A DNA stretch of 64,000 nucleotides from Petaurus breviceps papuanus (GCA_028583685.1 JAMXIF010000051.1:49554951-49618950), one strand, 5' to 3'. Positions 43,645 through 54,881 are shown, counted from the stretch's first letter. The notes: a model not told the origin generated them from the letters alone. Numbers and translations are program-made.

Positions 43645-43800
43645 TAAGTATTTGAACCTAAGAGTTGGAAAAGAACCTAGAGGGCACCAGTCCATTGTGG
43701 ACCTGACCAAGAATCCCCAACACATTTCTGAGAAGTGGTCATCCAGGGTACTTGAAGATCCCATATCATTGTGTATGAGAGAATGATCCATGATTTATTC
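43645..43800 (-). mobile_element. L3/CR1 LINE 3' end
   Basis: 'agagttggaaaagaacctag', 'tgagaagtggtcatccaggg' and 'tacttgaagatcccatatc' match the inverted CR1/L3 3' end (its sense reads ggatgaccacttgt). Confidence 0.65.
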
Positions 43801-44925
43801 CCTAGCTCTTGGGCTATCTATACGTGTCAGCAAGGGATGTCTGCCTCCAGAACATCCTCCTACCCTTACTTTCCCCATGTTTCCATAGATTTATGTACAT
43901 AACCCCTCTAGCCAAGGCCAACTAATATACATATTCTCTTAGATCTAGTCATTCTTTCCACATAAGTGAACTAACCTGAATTCCCACAGCTTTCTCACAG
44001 CATCGTCACTAATGACTCTCTCCCCCTCCCTTCTCCCTTTCTCTTCTTTGTTTTTATCCCTTCTCTTTTTTCCTCTACCCCTCTTCTACCTCTCCCTTTC
44101 ACCCTTTACTCACACAAATATATACATTACCCCTCTGTCACAAGCATGTGCATGATCTACTATGCTCATCCAATAATCATTCCATGCCCCATCAGAGGGA
44201 GAGAGACAGAGACAGACAGAGACAGAGATAGAGGCTCGCCAGATCTCACCTCCATATTAGATATGAGCAGACATCGCTAGTCTCGAAGAAACGTCCTGAA
44301 GCTCTCAGGCTCTGGGTACACCAGAATTGAAAAGCACATAATTCTGTGAAAAGGTTTCCAATGAAGCCTTGGGCATTTTCATGCTGCTACATTTCTGCAA
44401 GAAGACTAGACCCCAATTTGGCCAAAAGAATGCTGATATAATGCTTCTCCCTTATGTGAGTGCAGGAGTTGGGGCCAGAGCTGCTCTGGGAGGAGACACA
44501 TGGAAAGGCTTTGGAAGCTGCAGAAATTCAGGGCAAGCCAGAGCCTCCACATTCCTCTGATTTCCAGCTTGCCTCCCTAGAGAATCTAAGAGGTTTTCCC
44601 TCTGCCTGGACTCAGGCTCTTTGCATTAGAGCGGAGATCTTATCTCACTGTCCTCTGAAGAGAACACTAACTGCTGCATTTTCTGGTTCATTCTAACTTG
44701 TAGATCATCTCCAGCTTCTAACTGCTGTTTGGCTTGGATAAATGTGGTTATTCACTATAGTTGTTTGTCTTTTGTGTGACCGTTGTTTGGTGGGAAAAGA
44801 TAAAGCTGACAAAAAAAAAAAAAAACTAAAGGACTACTCTCCCTTTTAAGAGTAACCAAGGAAGTGACTTTTGTTTCTAACTTTAAAAAAATCATTCCTA
44901 ATTCCTTTGACCAGATATCTGAGGA
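43800..44925. other. Unassigned stretch with a GA/GACA patch
   Basis: A short GAGACAGA microsatellite at 44195-44235. The rest is unassigned; pyrimidine-rich at 44020-44110. Frames at 44369-44560 and 44460-44696 overlap and show no domain. Confidence 0.45.
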
Positions 44926-44927
44926 GG

Positions 44928-45032
44928 TATGAGTGTGTATGTATGTGTGTATATGTGTATGTATATACACACACGTATGTGTATATGTCATGTAACATGC
45001 ATGTGTATATATACATGTGTGTGTCCTTCTTA
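44928..45032. repeat. TG/TA simple repeat
   Basis: Alternating GTATGT/ATACAC. Confidence 0.88.
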
Positions 45033-45261
45033 GAGGTAGGCAAATGAAGGAGCTAGTACCCATGCACAGTCCTTCTTCTGGTCTTCTCAAAGCAAAAGTC
45101 CCAGTGACCCCTGGAGAAGGGTGAGGCAGACTACAGAGTTACCCATCCATGCCACCTGCAGGCTAGGTATTAGATAATTCATGTAAACATGTATATCTGA
45201 CATGGGCACATACTTCTTTTACATCAATGAAGGAATTTTACCTATAATCAGTCTGGCAAAG

Positions 45262-45468
45262 AAAAGTGTTGGATCTGGAGCCAAAGGCTCTGGGTTCAAA
45301 CTCCAGAATCCCAGTAGTTACAAATCTTGACTCCCTTTAGAGTCTTGGGGAAGTCATTTAAGCTCTCTTGGTCTCAGTTTCCCCATCTGTAAAATGAGGA
45401 TGTCGAGCTAGATAACCTCTAAGGCTCATGTGAGTTCCAAGTCTATAACATTTTGAATTTCAGGAATA
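45262..45468 (+). mobile_element. CORE-SINE with L3-like tail
   Basis: 'gctctgggttcaaactccag', 'tcttggggaagtcatttaag', 'ctcagtttccccatctgtaa', 'tagataacctctaaggctca'. Confidence 0.78.
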
Positions 45469-45469
45469 C

Positions 45470-46005
45470 CAGCAGTTATAGGCAGAAGGGGGCCTATTTT
45501 GCCTTTTCACAGAAATCTCCACTTCTCAATTCAAGTTCTTTCTATATCAAATAATTAAAGCCAAAGCTCTGTCCTCTGTGGCCACAAGAACCCGGGACCA
45601 GTGCCTAGGAGGAGGCATCAGTCTGGGAGGGATGTTTGAGGCAGTTGTCATGGCTCCAGCAGCTTGGAAACAAACACATATGGGGGACATCGAGGAGGAA
45701 AAATTACCTGAAGTCATTAAAATATGCATTCCCCTTGACCTATTATTCAATACTCTGCTTCTACTGAAAATGCAAGGACAGAAAAGGGACCCTGACCTAG
45801 GGCAGACCTAGTCATTCCTTTTGTCATCCCTGAGAGAAAGTTTTGTGGTGGCAGGTTATTTTTTTTTTATTTGAGGGCATAGGGATTTATTGGATAAACA
45901 ACAATCCCTGACCTATAATTTCTAAGGGGAATTACTCTTGTAATTATTGTATTGGTGTATGTTTATGTTGATTGCATGTTTTGATTAAGTCTCTTACATC
46001 TGTTC
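45470..46005. other. Unassigned stretch
   Basis: No repeat or gene recognised. A small GC-rich patch covers about 45560-45680. Confidence 0.45.
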
Positions 46006-46009
46006 ATTC

Positions 46010-46125
46010 CTTTCCTCCCTGTTTATCAAGTGCCTACATGAAGGATGCCATGGGAATCACCAAGATGAAACTGTTTAAATGATCCCTGCCTTCATAGAAC
46101 TTGAAATCTAGAAGGGAAAATGGGG
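46010..46125 (-). mobile_element. L2 LINE 3' end
   Basis: 'ccctgtttatcaagtgccta', 'atgatccctgccttcataga', 'acttgaaatctagaaggg'. Confidence 0.7.
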
Positions 46126-46309
46126 TCAATCTGCCTCCCTTGTTAGATGATAAACTCCTTTTGGGCAGAGGCCAAAATATCTTAACTATATACTGCTTTC
46201 TGATGAGAGAGCATGACCCTTCATCATGCCTTCCAACTTGGGAATTCTAAGCAATTCCAAAACTTTTTAGGAGCTCTAAAATCTTGATGTCATTTTCTTC
46301 AACACCAGG

Positions 46310-46430
46310 CATTTTTGAGAACTTACTGTATACAAGACACTACAGAATGTTAAGATGATAAGATGCATAAAACATTATCTCCATTCTTCAGGGACTTTAC
46401 AGTCTACTTGGAAACAGAGCAAGTATGAGA
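46310..46430 (-). mobile_element. L2 LINE 3' end
   Basis: 'gagaacttactgtatacaag', 'acactacagaatgttaagat', 'cttcagggactttacagtct'. Confidence 0.65.
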
Positions 46431-46489
46431 AAAATTAATAGAGGCAACAATAAATAGGTAAATAAATATAAGAATAAGTGTGACAAAAA

Positions 46490-46600
46490 AAATTAATAAA
46501 TGAATAGATAAAATAAGTACATCAATGAAAGGATGAATGGATGAATGGATGGATGGATGGATGGATGGATCAATAGATGAATAAATAAATAAATAACCCT
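46490..46600. repeat. GGAT/GAAT/AATA tetranucleotide repeat
   Basis: 'atgaatggatgaatggatgg' expands to (GGAT)n and (AATA)n. On the minus strand this yields the Ile/His/Pro/Ser-rich frames seen there. Confidence 0.92.
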
Positions 46601-47420
46601 CAAAGTCCAACCCATCATCCACATAATGAGAGGGGAACAATAAAAAATAAGGCCATGACGTCCAGATTGGCTCTGCATGCACTGAGACTGCTACAGTATC
46701 TGAAAAGATCTAAAAAGAACCCTGAAATACTGGCCATTTGGGTTTTTGATATACCATTGATTAAGCTACCAACCCAGCCAGTGTGATGAAAATGAGCTCA
46801 TGAATCTCAATAAAAGCCCAGGTGTCCCAGGGGTACAGACTGACCCCACAGTAAATGGTCATGATAGTTAGCTCAACATGAAAGATGACCGAATAAGCGG
46901 TAGTCCCTTGCGATGTGGTAAACCCAAAAAGTTAAGGAACATCAGAACCAGTCAGAAATCCCAATACTTGTCTGCTGAAAGTGCTTCTGTGGAGAAATCA
47001 CCACAAAAGTGGGTAAACTATGTGTGCACATGAAATAACTGAGAATATGAATACCTTTATTTTGTGTGTATGTGTGTGTGTCAGTCCTATCAAGAAATAA
47101 ATTTGGTACCAGCTCTGAGCAGGGACTTCATACTGCTTTTTGTCAATGAGATGCTCAACTCTTAGTTTCACAACAATCAGTTGATGAATGTAAGGCACAG
47201 TTTCATCCCAACGTCCAAACTAGATGAAGGAAGAACAGAAACAAAGAAACCTGAAGAAATTGAAACTGAAATTGGAAATTGATACTTAAAATTTTAGAAA
47301 CACTCCCTAGTAACAAAAAAATGATGAAAAAATATTATTGTCTCAAATAATACTGAAAAGGAGATGGGAATCCTTAAAGTGGAATTTCAAAAAGCTCTCT
47401 TTGAGTCTGATGGCACAAAT
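46600..47420. other. Unassigned stretch
   Basis: No repeat or gene recognised with confidence. Confidence 0.45.
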
Positions 47421-47424
47421 CCAA

Positions 47425-47695
47425 CTAATAATAATAATAATAGCTAACATTTACATAGTGTCTACTATGAGCCAGGCCCTGTGCTAAGCTCTTTACAAAT
47501 ACAATCACAATTGAAACACGACAACCATTGGAAATAGGTGATATTATTATCACTATTTTACAGATGAAGGAACTGAGGCAAACAAAGGTAAAATGACTTG
47601 CCCAGGGTCACACAGCTAATAGGTGTCAAAGGCTGGATTTAAACTCAGGTCTTACTGGCTCCAGGCTAGTATTCTATCTACTGTTCTTCCTAATT
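47425..47695 (-). mobile_element. MIR/THER1-type CORE-SINE, near full length
   Basis: (TAA)n start, 'tactatgagccaggccctgt', 'gctaagctctttacaaatac', 'ctattttacagatgaaggaa', 'cccagggtcacacagctaat', 'atttaaactcaggtcttact'. Confidence 0.88.
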
Positions 47696-47729
47696 GCTTA
47701 GGTGTCAAATATATTTTATTTGTATCCCC

Positions 47730-48795
47730 AGCAAAGATCACCTATTCCACTCTTTGGGCAGCTCTAATTTTATGAAGTTCTTCCTTACATCAAGCCTAAA
47801 TGTGCCTCTGTGCATCTTATATTCAATGTTTTTCATTCTATTCCCTCTTTTGACAAGCAGTCATGTCTAATCCTGACCTTCCACATATACCTTCAAACAT
47901 ATGGAGACAGTTATGATGCCCCCTCCCCCATTTATACACATCTTCTCTTCTCTGGGAAAAATTTAGAAAGGCTCTGGACTCACTCTCTCAGACAGGGAAA
48001 GGCTGAATATATATTCCCATAAGATTCTGGGGTCCCACTGAGAGATCAGAGATGTCTTTCTTTAAAAATTCAAGGCTTGGGTGGCTAGGTGGCACAGTGA
48101 GTAAGAGTGCTGGCCCCAGAGTCGGGAGGATCCAGGATAGGTTCCAACCTCATTAAAAAAATAAATAAATAATTTTTAAAAAACTGGCAGTGTAACCTTG
48201 GGCAAGTTACTTAACCCCAATTGCTTAGGGGCGACCAGGTGGCTCAGCGAGTAAGATCACCGGCTCCAGTGTCGGGATGACCTGGGGATCAAATACAGGC
48301 TCAGATACTTAGCACCACACCCAGAAATAACTGGCCATGTAACCTTGAGCAAGTTACTTAACCCTGATTGCTTTAAAAAAAAAATTCAAGGCTCAAAACT
48401 CCATTCTAATGTGGCCCTCTCACTGTTAATTAGCAGTAAGTAATAAGTGCCCCAGTTTAATTTAACCAATTAACATGAGTCAGCTTTTTGGAGGGAGAGC
48501 AGTATTTACTGAGAAGATACAGTAAGAACAAAAGTTGCAAAAATTTCCCCCAGACACACAGGACATACTCTTCCCTATTCCTCCTTGGTCCTTGAGGAGA
48601 GTGCACTCATGTACCTACTCGCTCTGTTACATAAATACCCCCAGTTCCTTCAACTCATTTTTATGTGACAGGGTCTCCTGGTCACTCACCATCCCAGTCA
48701 CCATCTTCTGTATGTTAACCAGTTTGCCAAAGTCCTTCCTAAAACATGGCTCTCAGAAAAGAATACAATACTGCAAGAGGCACAGAGATCCATGA
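47730..48795 (-). mobile_element. L3/CR1 LINE, split by a dimeric SINE
   Basis: 'cactctttgggcagctctaa', 'ttcttccttacatcaagcct', 'aaatgtgcctctgtgcatct' before the SINE; 'cccccagttccttcaactca' and 'aagtccttcctaaaacatgg' after it. This is the inverted CR1/L3 3' region. Confidence 0.75.
48078..48379 (+). mobile_element. Dimeric tRNA-SINE (copy 2)
   Basis: 302 bases, two tRNA-SINE units: 48078-48226 and 48227-48379. The junction reads 'attgcttaggggcgaccagg', equal but for one base to that of the copy at 17344-17622, again without A-tail between monomers. Unit 2 keeps the A-box-like 'tggctcagcgag'; the poly-A is at the end of unit 2. One perfect 14-bp duplication, aaaaattcaaggct (48064-48077 and 48380-48393), flanks the whole. 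Unit 1 has an A/T-rich insertion in its middle. Confidence 0.92.
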
Positions 48796-48799
48796 ACTT

Positions 48800-49750
48800 A
48801 GGCTCTATGAGTTGAGAGTGTTTCATGGAGAAAAGAGCACTTGAAACAAACCATAAAAAATCAGGGAGGATGTGGGTGCCCATAACCCCAAATGGGGTCC
48901 CATGAAGATGCTGCTGTCTCAGGAGAGGCTTATTGGGTACTTCACCCAACAGAACACTCATCTTCATCTAGGTTGTGCCCAGCGTGGCTTCTGAATCTCT
49001 GACCCTTGAGAACTCTAAAGCAGGCTGGATTTAAAGAAAGTAGCTGACCCAGAAAAATGTGTAGCCTTTCTGAATGCCTCACAATGAATTTTCCACTTTT
49101 TGAAAAATATAAATCCAAGGAAGGTAATGGATTAATCAGAGAAAGAAGGATCATTGTTCGAATGGATCGAAGACTTGAGAATTACAGACTAATTTGTCTC
49201 TGGGCTTCAGGCAGTTTGGTAAGACATGTGGAGTCATTAAAAAATGCTCCCTAATTGTAATGCTTTTCTAAACTAATTTTTCAATTAAATGCATTAACCT
49301 ACTATGTAAAGATAACTCTAGTACTCTAGGGCTCATAAATTTAAAGCATGTGGAATACAAATGTTTTTAAAGAGTCTCTTCATCCAGTTTGAAATCTATG
49401 ATCTTTCATTTCATTTTTTACAGGGTGAGACTTCATTCAGGCAGAATCTTAGTTCCAATGTCTTCTTTTTGTCAGGTATCTGATGGAAAACACAGTCTAT
49501 GATGGCAAAGTAGGTCCCTATCTTTTTTTTCTAGCTACCAGAAAAGTGTGGGTGCCCCGGATTCCCATTGTAATGCAATGTCTACTACCTTAAGGGTCAA
49601 CTAGTTTTATGTTTAAATAAAATTATTTAAGTAATTCTAGAAATATAGAAAATTATAAAGAATCTTCCTCTAGTACTAAGTCCATGCCAGTCAAGTCCCT
49701 CACATTTACAATGATGTATATACAATTCTTTAATCTGACAGACACTGAGT
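48800..49750. other. Repeat-poor stretch
   Basis: No repeat recognised. 49040-49400 is AT-rich and complex, with TAAT-type motifs ('ccctaattgtaatg', 'aaactaatttttcaatta'). Small frames on both strands show no domain. Candidate non-coding conserved DNA only. Confidence 0.4.
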
Positions 49751-49754
49751 GGGA

Positions 49755-49900
49755 AGACAATGTCAGCAAGTATTTGTTAAGAGTCTTCTATATTCCAGGC
49801 ACTGTGCAAGGCACTAGGAATAAAAAGACAAAAAAGAGACTGTCCCTGCCCTCATGGAGCTTATATTTCACCAGAGTAGGAAGAGAACTGTACTGAATGG
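49755..49900 (-). mobile_element. L2 LINE 3' end
   Basis: 'agcaagtatttgttaagagt', 'ttccaggcactgtgcaaggc', 'actaggaataaaaagacaaa', 'ccctgccctcatggagctta'. Well preserved. Confidence 0.85.
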
Positions 49901-50149
49901 ATGATTTTTGGCATCAGGAACACTTGCAATTATAAATATACTTGGACAGTCATACATCCTCCTTCTGGTGTAATGTATAAGTCGAGAACCTGGGACTGCC
50001 ATTCCAGGTCTAGCTACAAGACCTGGAACAAGTCAAATAGGCTGCATCAGGAGGAAGTGGGCTCCCTCTCAATGGAGATCACCAAGCAAAGGTTGGGAGA
50101 CTCATGATGGCAAGTTGATTTTCCTCTTCCCAAAAAAGATACATAAACA

Positions 50150-50326
50150 ATTTTTCTTTTCCTTTTTTTTTTCCTTTGGAGAGGGGAAGGCAGGGCAATT
50201 GGGGCTAAGTGACTTACCCAAGGTCACATGGCCAGTTTTGTGTTAAGTGTCTAAGTCCAAATTTGAACTCAGGTCCTCCTGACTCCAGGGCCAGTGCTCT
50301 ATTCACTGCGCCACCTAGCCACCCCC
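50150..50326 (-). mobile_element. tRNA-derived SINE, monomer
   Basis: T-rich tail, 'ggcaattggggctaagtgac', 'ttgaactcaggtcctcctga', 'ctctattcactgcgccacct', 'agccaccccc'. Target duplication aagatacataaaca (50136-50149) and aagatatataaaca (50327-50340), 13 of 14. Confidence 0.95.
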
Positions 50327-50352
50327 AAGATATATAAACATTAATGTAACAA

Positions 50353-50485
50353 GTAGAAGCAGCATGGCCCAGTGGGTTGCATGCTCATCTTGGATGCACA
50401 AAAATCCAGGTTTAAATCTTGCCTCTGACAGTTGACTATTTGACTCTGGGCAAGTCACTGACCTCTGTGTGTCTCTATTAACTCC
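50353..50485 (+). mobile_element. CORE-SINE 5' part
   Basis: 'aggtttaaatcttgcctctg', 'actctgggcaagtcactgac', 'ctctgtgtgtctct'. Confidence 0.65.
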
Positions 50486-50499
50486 CTGGTAAGCTGACT

Positions 50500-50845
50500 T
50501 TCTGGCTTATCTTTACATCTACCATATTGTTCCCTTGCTCATAGAGCTCCAATGGCCCCCTATCAAGAAAATCTGAACTCCTCTATTCAGCTTTTAAATC
50601 CCTTTGCAATCTGACTTAAAGATATCTTTCCTAGAAGATTGTACATTATTCCTATCACACACACTCTGTTCCAGCCAAGCTGGTCAAATTCACGTTCTAA
50701 ATCAATGATATTCCATCTCTTATCTCCATACCTTTCTCCCATGCCTGGTCCTCACCTACATCTCTTGGAATCCTTATATCCTGTCAAGGGTCAGTTCATC
50801 TACCTACAGCCAGAAGACCTTTAGTAAATGCTCATTGAATTGAAG
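50500..50845 (+). mobile_element. L2 LINE 3' segment
   Basis: 'ctccaatggccccctatcaa', 'cttttaaatccctttgcaat', 'ctgttccagccaagctggtc', then a tail 'agtaaatgctcattgaattg'. The part with the internal 'aatgtaagctcc' box is missing. Confidence 0.75.
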
Positions 50846-50847
50846 AG

Positions 50848-51340
50848 CAATCAGTCATCAACAAACATTTATTAAATGCCTATTTTATCCCAGGCACTGA
50901 ACTAAGTGCTAGAGATACGAAGAAAAATTTCAAACAGCCCCTGTCCTCAAGGAGCTTACATTCTAATTTGGGGGACAATAAGTAAATAAATAAAATAAAC
51001 ACAGAGTAGGTGGAAGGGAACTTTGGAATGAAAGGCACTAGGAGCTGTGGGGACGAGGAAAGGCTTCCTGAAGAAGGCAGAGCTTTTAGCTGTCTTAAAA
51101 AACCCCAGGGATTCTAAGAGATGAAGGTTAAGAAGAAAAATGTGGCATTCTCAGTGTGAGGCACAGCCTATGCAAAGGTACAGAGATGGGAAACAGAGTG
51201 TCATGCATGAGAAACAGCAAGTATGGCAGGACCATGGAGTAGGTAGAAGAGTAGTGTGTAAGAAGACTGGCATGTTATACTATGGTATAGATAGCATTCA
51301 TCATATATGATGGATCTGATATGAATGGCCAGCAGGGGCA
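50848..51340 (-). mobile_element. L2 LINE 3' segment, tail-to-tail
   Basis: 'acaaacatttattaaatgcc', 'cccaggcactgaactaagtg', 'cctcaaggagcttacattct', 'aggaaaggcttcctgaagaa', 'gcaaaggtacagagatggga'. It starts within a few bases of the forward L2 end. Confidence 0.88.
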
Positions 51341-51346
51341 GCTGTA

Positions 51347-51615
51347 GACATACGGGATCAAGAGTACTGGGCCCAGAATCAGAAAGATATGAGTTCGAGT
51401 CCAGACTCAGACACTAGCCACATAACCCTGGGCAATTCATTTCACCTCTACCTCGGTTTCTGCAGCTGTAAAATGTGAAAAGTAACAGCACCGAGCTCTC
51501 AGGGTTGTTGTGAGGACCAAATGACAGAATATTTGCTCTTGTTGTTTTTAAAGCACTTAGCATGGTGCCTCGTGTATAACAGGTGTGTGTAAATATGTTT
51601 TCTTTTCCCTTCCTC
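51347..51615 (+). mobile_element. MIR/THER1-type CORE-SINE, near full length
   Basis: 'gagttcgagtccagactcag', 'cataaccctgggcaattcat', 'gtttctgcagctgtaaaatg', 'agggttgttgtgaggaccaa', 'aagcacttagcatggtgcct'. Confidence 0.85.
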
Positions 51616-51799
51616 CTCTATCTTAAGGTGAATGACCTGAAAATCCCATCCAAGTCAGAGACTCTGTGATTGATTCAATCACAGCATTTTTACCATCCTA
51701 GACATGGCTTTCCTAACCTGGAAGGAAGAGGAGCTAGACCTTCCACCATTCTTCTTCTGCCTTTGAACTTGAATTCTACACATTTCAATAGGATTTTGA

Positions 51800-52035
51800 T
51801 CATCACAGACACTTATGTAGCACTGTATACATACTGCCTAATTGGATCCTACAAATGCTTCAAGTTATCATTATCTCCACTTTAGAGTTGAGGAAAATGA
51901 GACTCAGAAAAGTCTCATGATCACAGAACTGCTATGTATCAGAAACAGGATTCAAACCCTCAAACCCAACTCTCCTTTGTCTCCAAAACCACTTCTCTTC
52001 CCAACTCACCACTATACTCACACCTCATTTTGTCT
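51800..52035 (-). mobile_element. MIR-type CORE-SINE, decayed
   Basis: 'attatctccactttagagtt', 'gaggaaaatgagactcagaa', 'aaacaggattcaaaccctca'. Confidence 0.65.
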
Positions 52036-52039
52036 CAAC

Positions 52040-53820
52040 TCAGAGGACTGATTTTGATGAGGACAAGAGGGAGATGGAGCCCACTTTGACTACACTTGCA
52101 TGAATTTAATAGAGGCAATTGACAGAGTTACCAGAAACATATGTATGTTCACAATACACACATTCATGGAGCTTAATCGCCTATTGGCATCAAAAGAAAG
52201 GAAAGGAATCCTGGATGAATAGACAACATCTAATCCATCTGTGTTTGTTTTGGGGCATCCTGGGTTTGGGGAAGATACTTTCAAGGGAAGTTGCCTAGGG
52301 TACAATGACCTCTGAATATAACAAGTAGCTTGCAAACGACCAGGCTTGGTGTAAAACAAGGGCTGTTTGTCTCTAGTGTCTATGACCAGGTCACTGAAGG
52401 CATGTGGGGAAAATATGTTCTGATAAAGGCTACAAAATTGTTAACACTTTTAATTATGTTTAGATTATGGAGCATTAGAGAATTCGCTGAGTCGGCCTTA
52501 TTGAAAATCTTCTCTCCGCCATTCAGGGACTCTCCCAGCCAATAAAGCTTTCCACAGAGGTTGGCCATTTCTTCATTCAGGTTGTTTGTCCATCCATGCA
52601 GTATTTGGAGTGTTCTTTTGAAGAACTGAGCTGCCAGTAATCCCCACAAACGAGAGCTTTTAAATTCCCCACTATTCTTTAGCCCATAATAGTTCAAGAG
52701 AGGAGGGAAGAAAACCCGAAATGGTCCCTTTAGCTATGTTTTTCTCCCTTCCTTTTAAGATATGGTTTGAGGAATACAAGGGACACTTTGGACAATAACA
52801 TGATAAACATTCTTGACATTATTTATCATTAGTTAAATTGTGTTGGAAAATGCATTAAAATATCAGTGACCTGGAGAACATACAGTTGTTTTGGTTTGGG
52901 ATGTGGGTCATTTTTTGTTTTTGTTTTTGCCATATAAGTTTATTTGGGTTGGAAATGACTATTTGTTCTGTTATAGGGGAGGAGGGGGAAAAATCCAACC
53001 TGGCCACACGCTTGCGAGTTTCACATTAAATTTGGTCGATTAAAGCAAAGGAGTTTGCATCACCTAGTGGGTAAGTGCTGATACTCTAGCTGAGACCCAC
53101 AAGGCTCCATCTGCCAGAGTGAACACAGGTGATGAGGACCTGGGCTCCACCGGGCAGGCAGTTAACATTACAAAATGTCAAGCGTTAGGAGGCCCTGGTG
53201 GGTGATGGAATAGCTAATGCCTCACCACAGAGCCCAGAGGAATTTAATTCAACCCAATCCCTTGGTGTCTGCATGTGCGGGATCAGACATACAGCAAGGT
53301 CCCCAAAGAAACGTGCTGAAGACACTGCGCCAGTGGCTGGGGGGTGGGGGGAAGGAGTTTCATTGCTCGAGCATTAGCATTCTAGGCAGCTGCCGCACAC
53401 AGCCAAGGAGAGAACACAACACAGCATCCAAAAAGAGAGATAAATAGCTAATGGTTCAGTAGTGAGAAGAGGAGGGGGAAAATGGAATAGCTTTCTCCTT
53501 CATACTCTACCCTCTTCCATCTCCCTGTATATCTTTCATCCATCTACCTGCCCCCAAATCTGTCCTATCCAGTCATGATCAACACAGAGAAAACTCAACT
53601 GCATGAATAAGTTAAACATAGCTGAAGGGCATTGGGATATATGATTGGAGATGGGCAGGGATCACTGGAAGGTTATTTTCAGTGGTTTGTGGAGGAAGGG
53701 TGAATGTTGCTTCCTGTTGGACTAGCCACTATATCTACTGGAGATCTATAATGACCGTAGACATTGTACCTCTAATTGTAATGTTGTTAGTTTTCTAAAG
53801 AAGAATTGATTAATCAAAGT
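52040..53820. other. Largest repeat-poor block
   Basis: About 1.8 kb in which I recognise no interspersed repeat. 52790-52870 is AT-rich and complex ('tttatcattagttaaattg', 'aaatgcattaaaatatcag'); 53000-53420 is higher in GC with scattered CpGs. A 105-codon reverse frame (52380-52697) has no known domain. Candidate conserved or regulatory DNA. Confidence 0.45.
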
Positions 53821-53824
53821 AAGT

Positions 53825-54080
53825 ATCGAATGATTTTACAGGTGTGTACAAATTTGTGTCTCATGGTAGCTATGTAGAGTTATGGAAGGGAGGGGAAGAA
53901 AAAAGGGGGGAAAGAAAGTTACATGATAACTTTATTATATATTTAAAAGGAGAAGCAAATCGTACATAATAGATTTCCAGTTTTGTATACAATCGTCTTT
54001 TTTTCTATTCTACTATGCTATAGAAATATTTGTTTCATTTCTTAAGTTCAGAATAAAATAAATATATTTTTCAAATGCAG
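53825..54080 (+). mobile_element. L1-type 3' UTR, decayed
   Basis: 'gtgtctcatggtagctatgt', a G/A-rich 'ggaagggaggggaagaaaaa', then 'aagttcagaataaaataaat' resemble the marsupial L1 3' UTR type of 17945-18838. Confidence 0.5.
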
Positions 54081-54089
54081 GGGAGAAAA

Positions 54090-54880
54090 GAGCCTCCCAG
54101 AGTTCATAAACTTCCCCCCTCCTTTGTTTCTAAAGATCCAAGAGGGAGTGCCCAGGTCAGTTTATTCACACACAGTTTGGTCTGCAAGTCCATTGCTAGA
54201 ATCCGGCTGTGTTGAGTTAAGTGGGCCATTTCCAAAAGAACTGCCTTCGTCAGGATTGTCTTAGGACAAAACGTGCCCAGGGTCTGCTCTCCCGGAATGA
54301 CTCACTTCCGACATCCTAAACTGGCTGCCAGAGAGTCCCAAGGCACCTGCCTCATCCAGTAAAAGCCCTGATGGTGGAGAAAGGACCACCGAACATCCTC
54401 TTCCTTCCCTTTCCTTGAGAGTGTGCCAGGCGATGTATCACCACTTGTCACCAAGCAAAGGAGAAATCGGTGGTTTCACCGACTCAGTTTCACTAGTGCC
54501 AAATGGCTTTATGGCAAAAAAAAAATTCTCCTTGGTCTGTGTACCAACCTGGTTCTTGTTTTTTATTTGGTTTTGTTTCTATTTTTCCCACTCATCAGAC
54601 TCCTGTTCAAGAGGTTACCTCTCTTCTGAACATGTCTGATCTTCCCTGGCCTTACCCTTCTGTTGGCACCTCTTATACTGGGAAATTTCCAAGCACTATC
54701 GTATAACAAGAAGAATCTGGTTAAGGCCAAGGGACTTTACCTGGGGTCTGTGAACCTTAGGAAAAAAAAATTTGATAACTGTATTTCAATAAAATTGATT
54801 TATTTTATAATCCTATGCATTTTATCTTATGCATTTAAAAATATTACTCTGAGGAGGGTCCATGGATTTTGTTCAAAGGA
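54090..54880. other. Unassigned stretch with AP-1/ETS-like motif
   Basis: TGACTCA (AP-1 consensus) at 54298-54304 shares its last base with ACTTCCG (ETS-like, 54304-54310), in a complex GC-balanced block at 54160-54400. Three overlapping frames at 54415-54706 show no domain. Confidence 0.4.
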
Positions 54881-54881
54881 C

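Noticed and set aside
44369-44696. Overlapping 63- and 78-codon frames as an exon
   Set aside because: Two phases are open at once, no domain is recognised and no convincing splice signals were found.
46404-46682. 92-codon frame rich in Ile, His, Pro and Ser
   Set aside because: Translation of the GGAT/AATA tetranucleotide repeat on the minus strand.
52380-52697. 105-codon reverse frame in the repeat-free block
   Set aside because: No known domain and no supporting signals; the block is better treated as possible non-coding conserved DNA.
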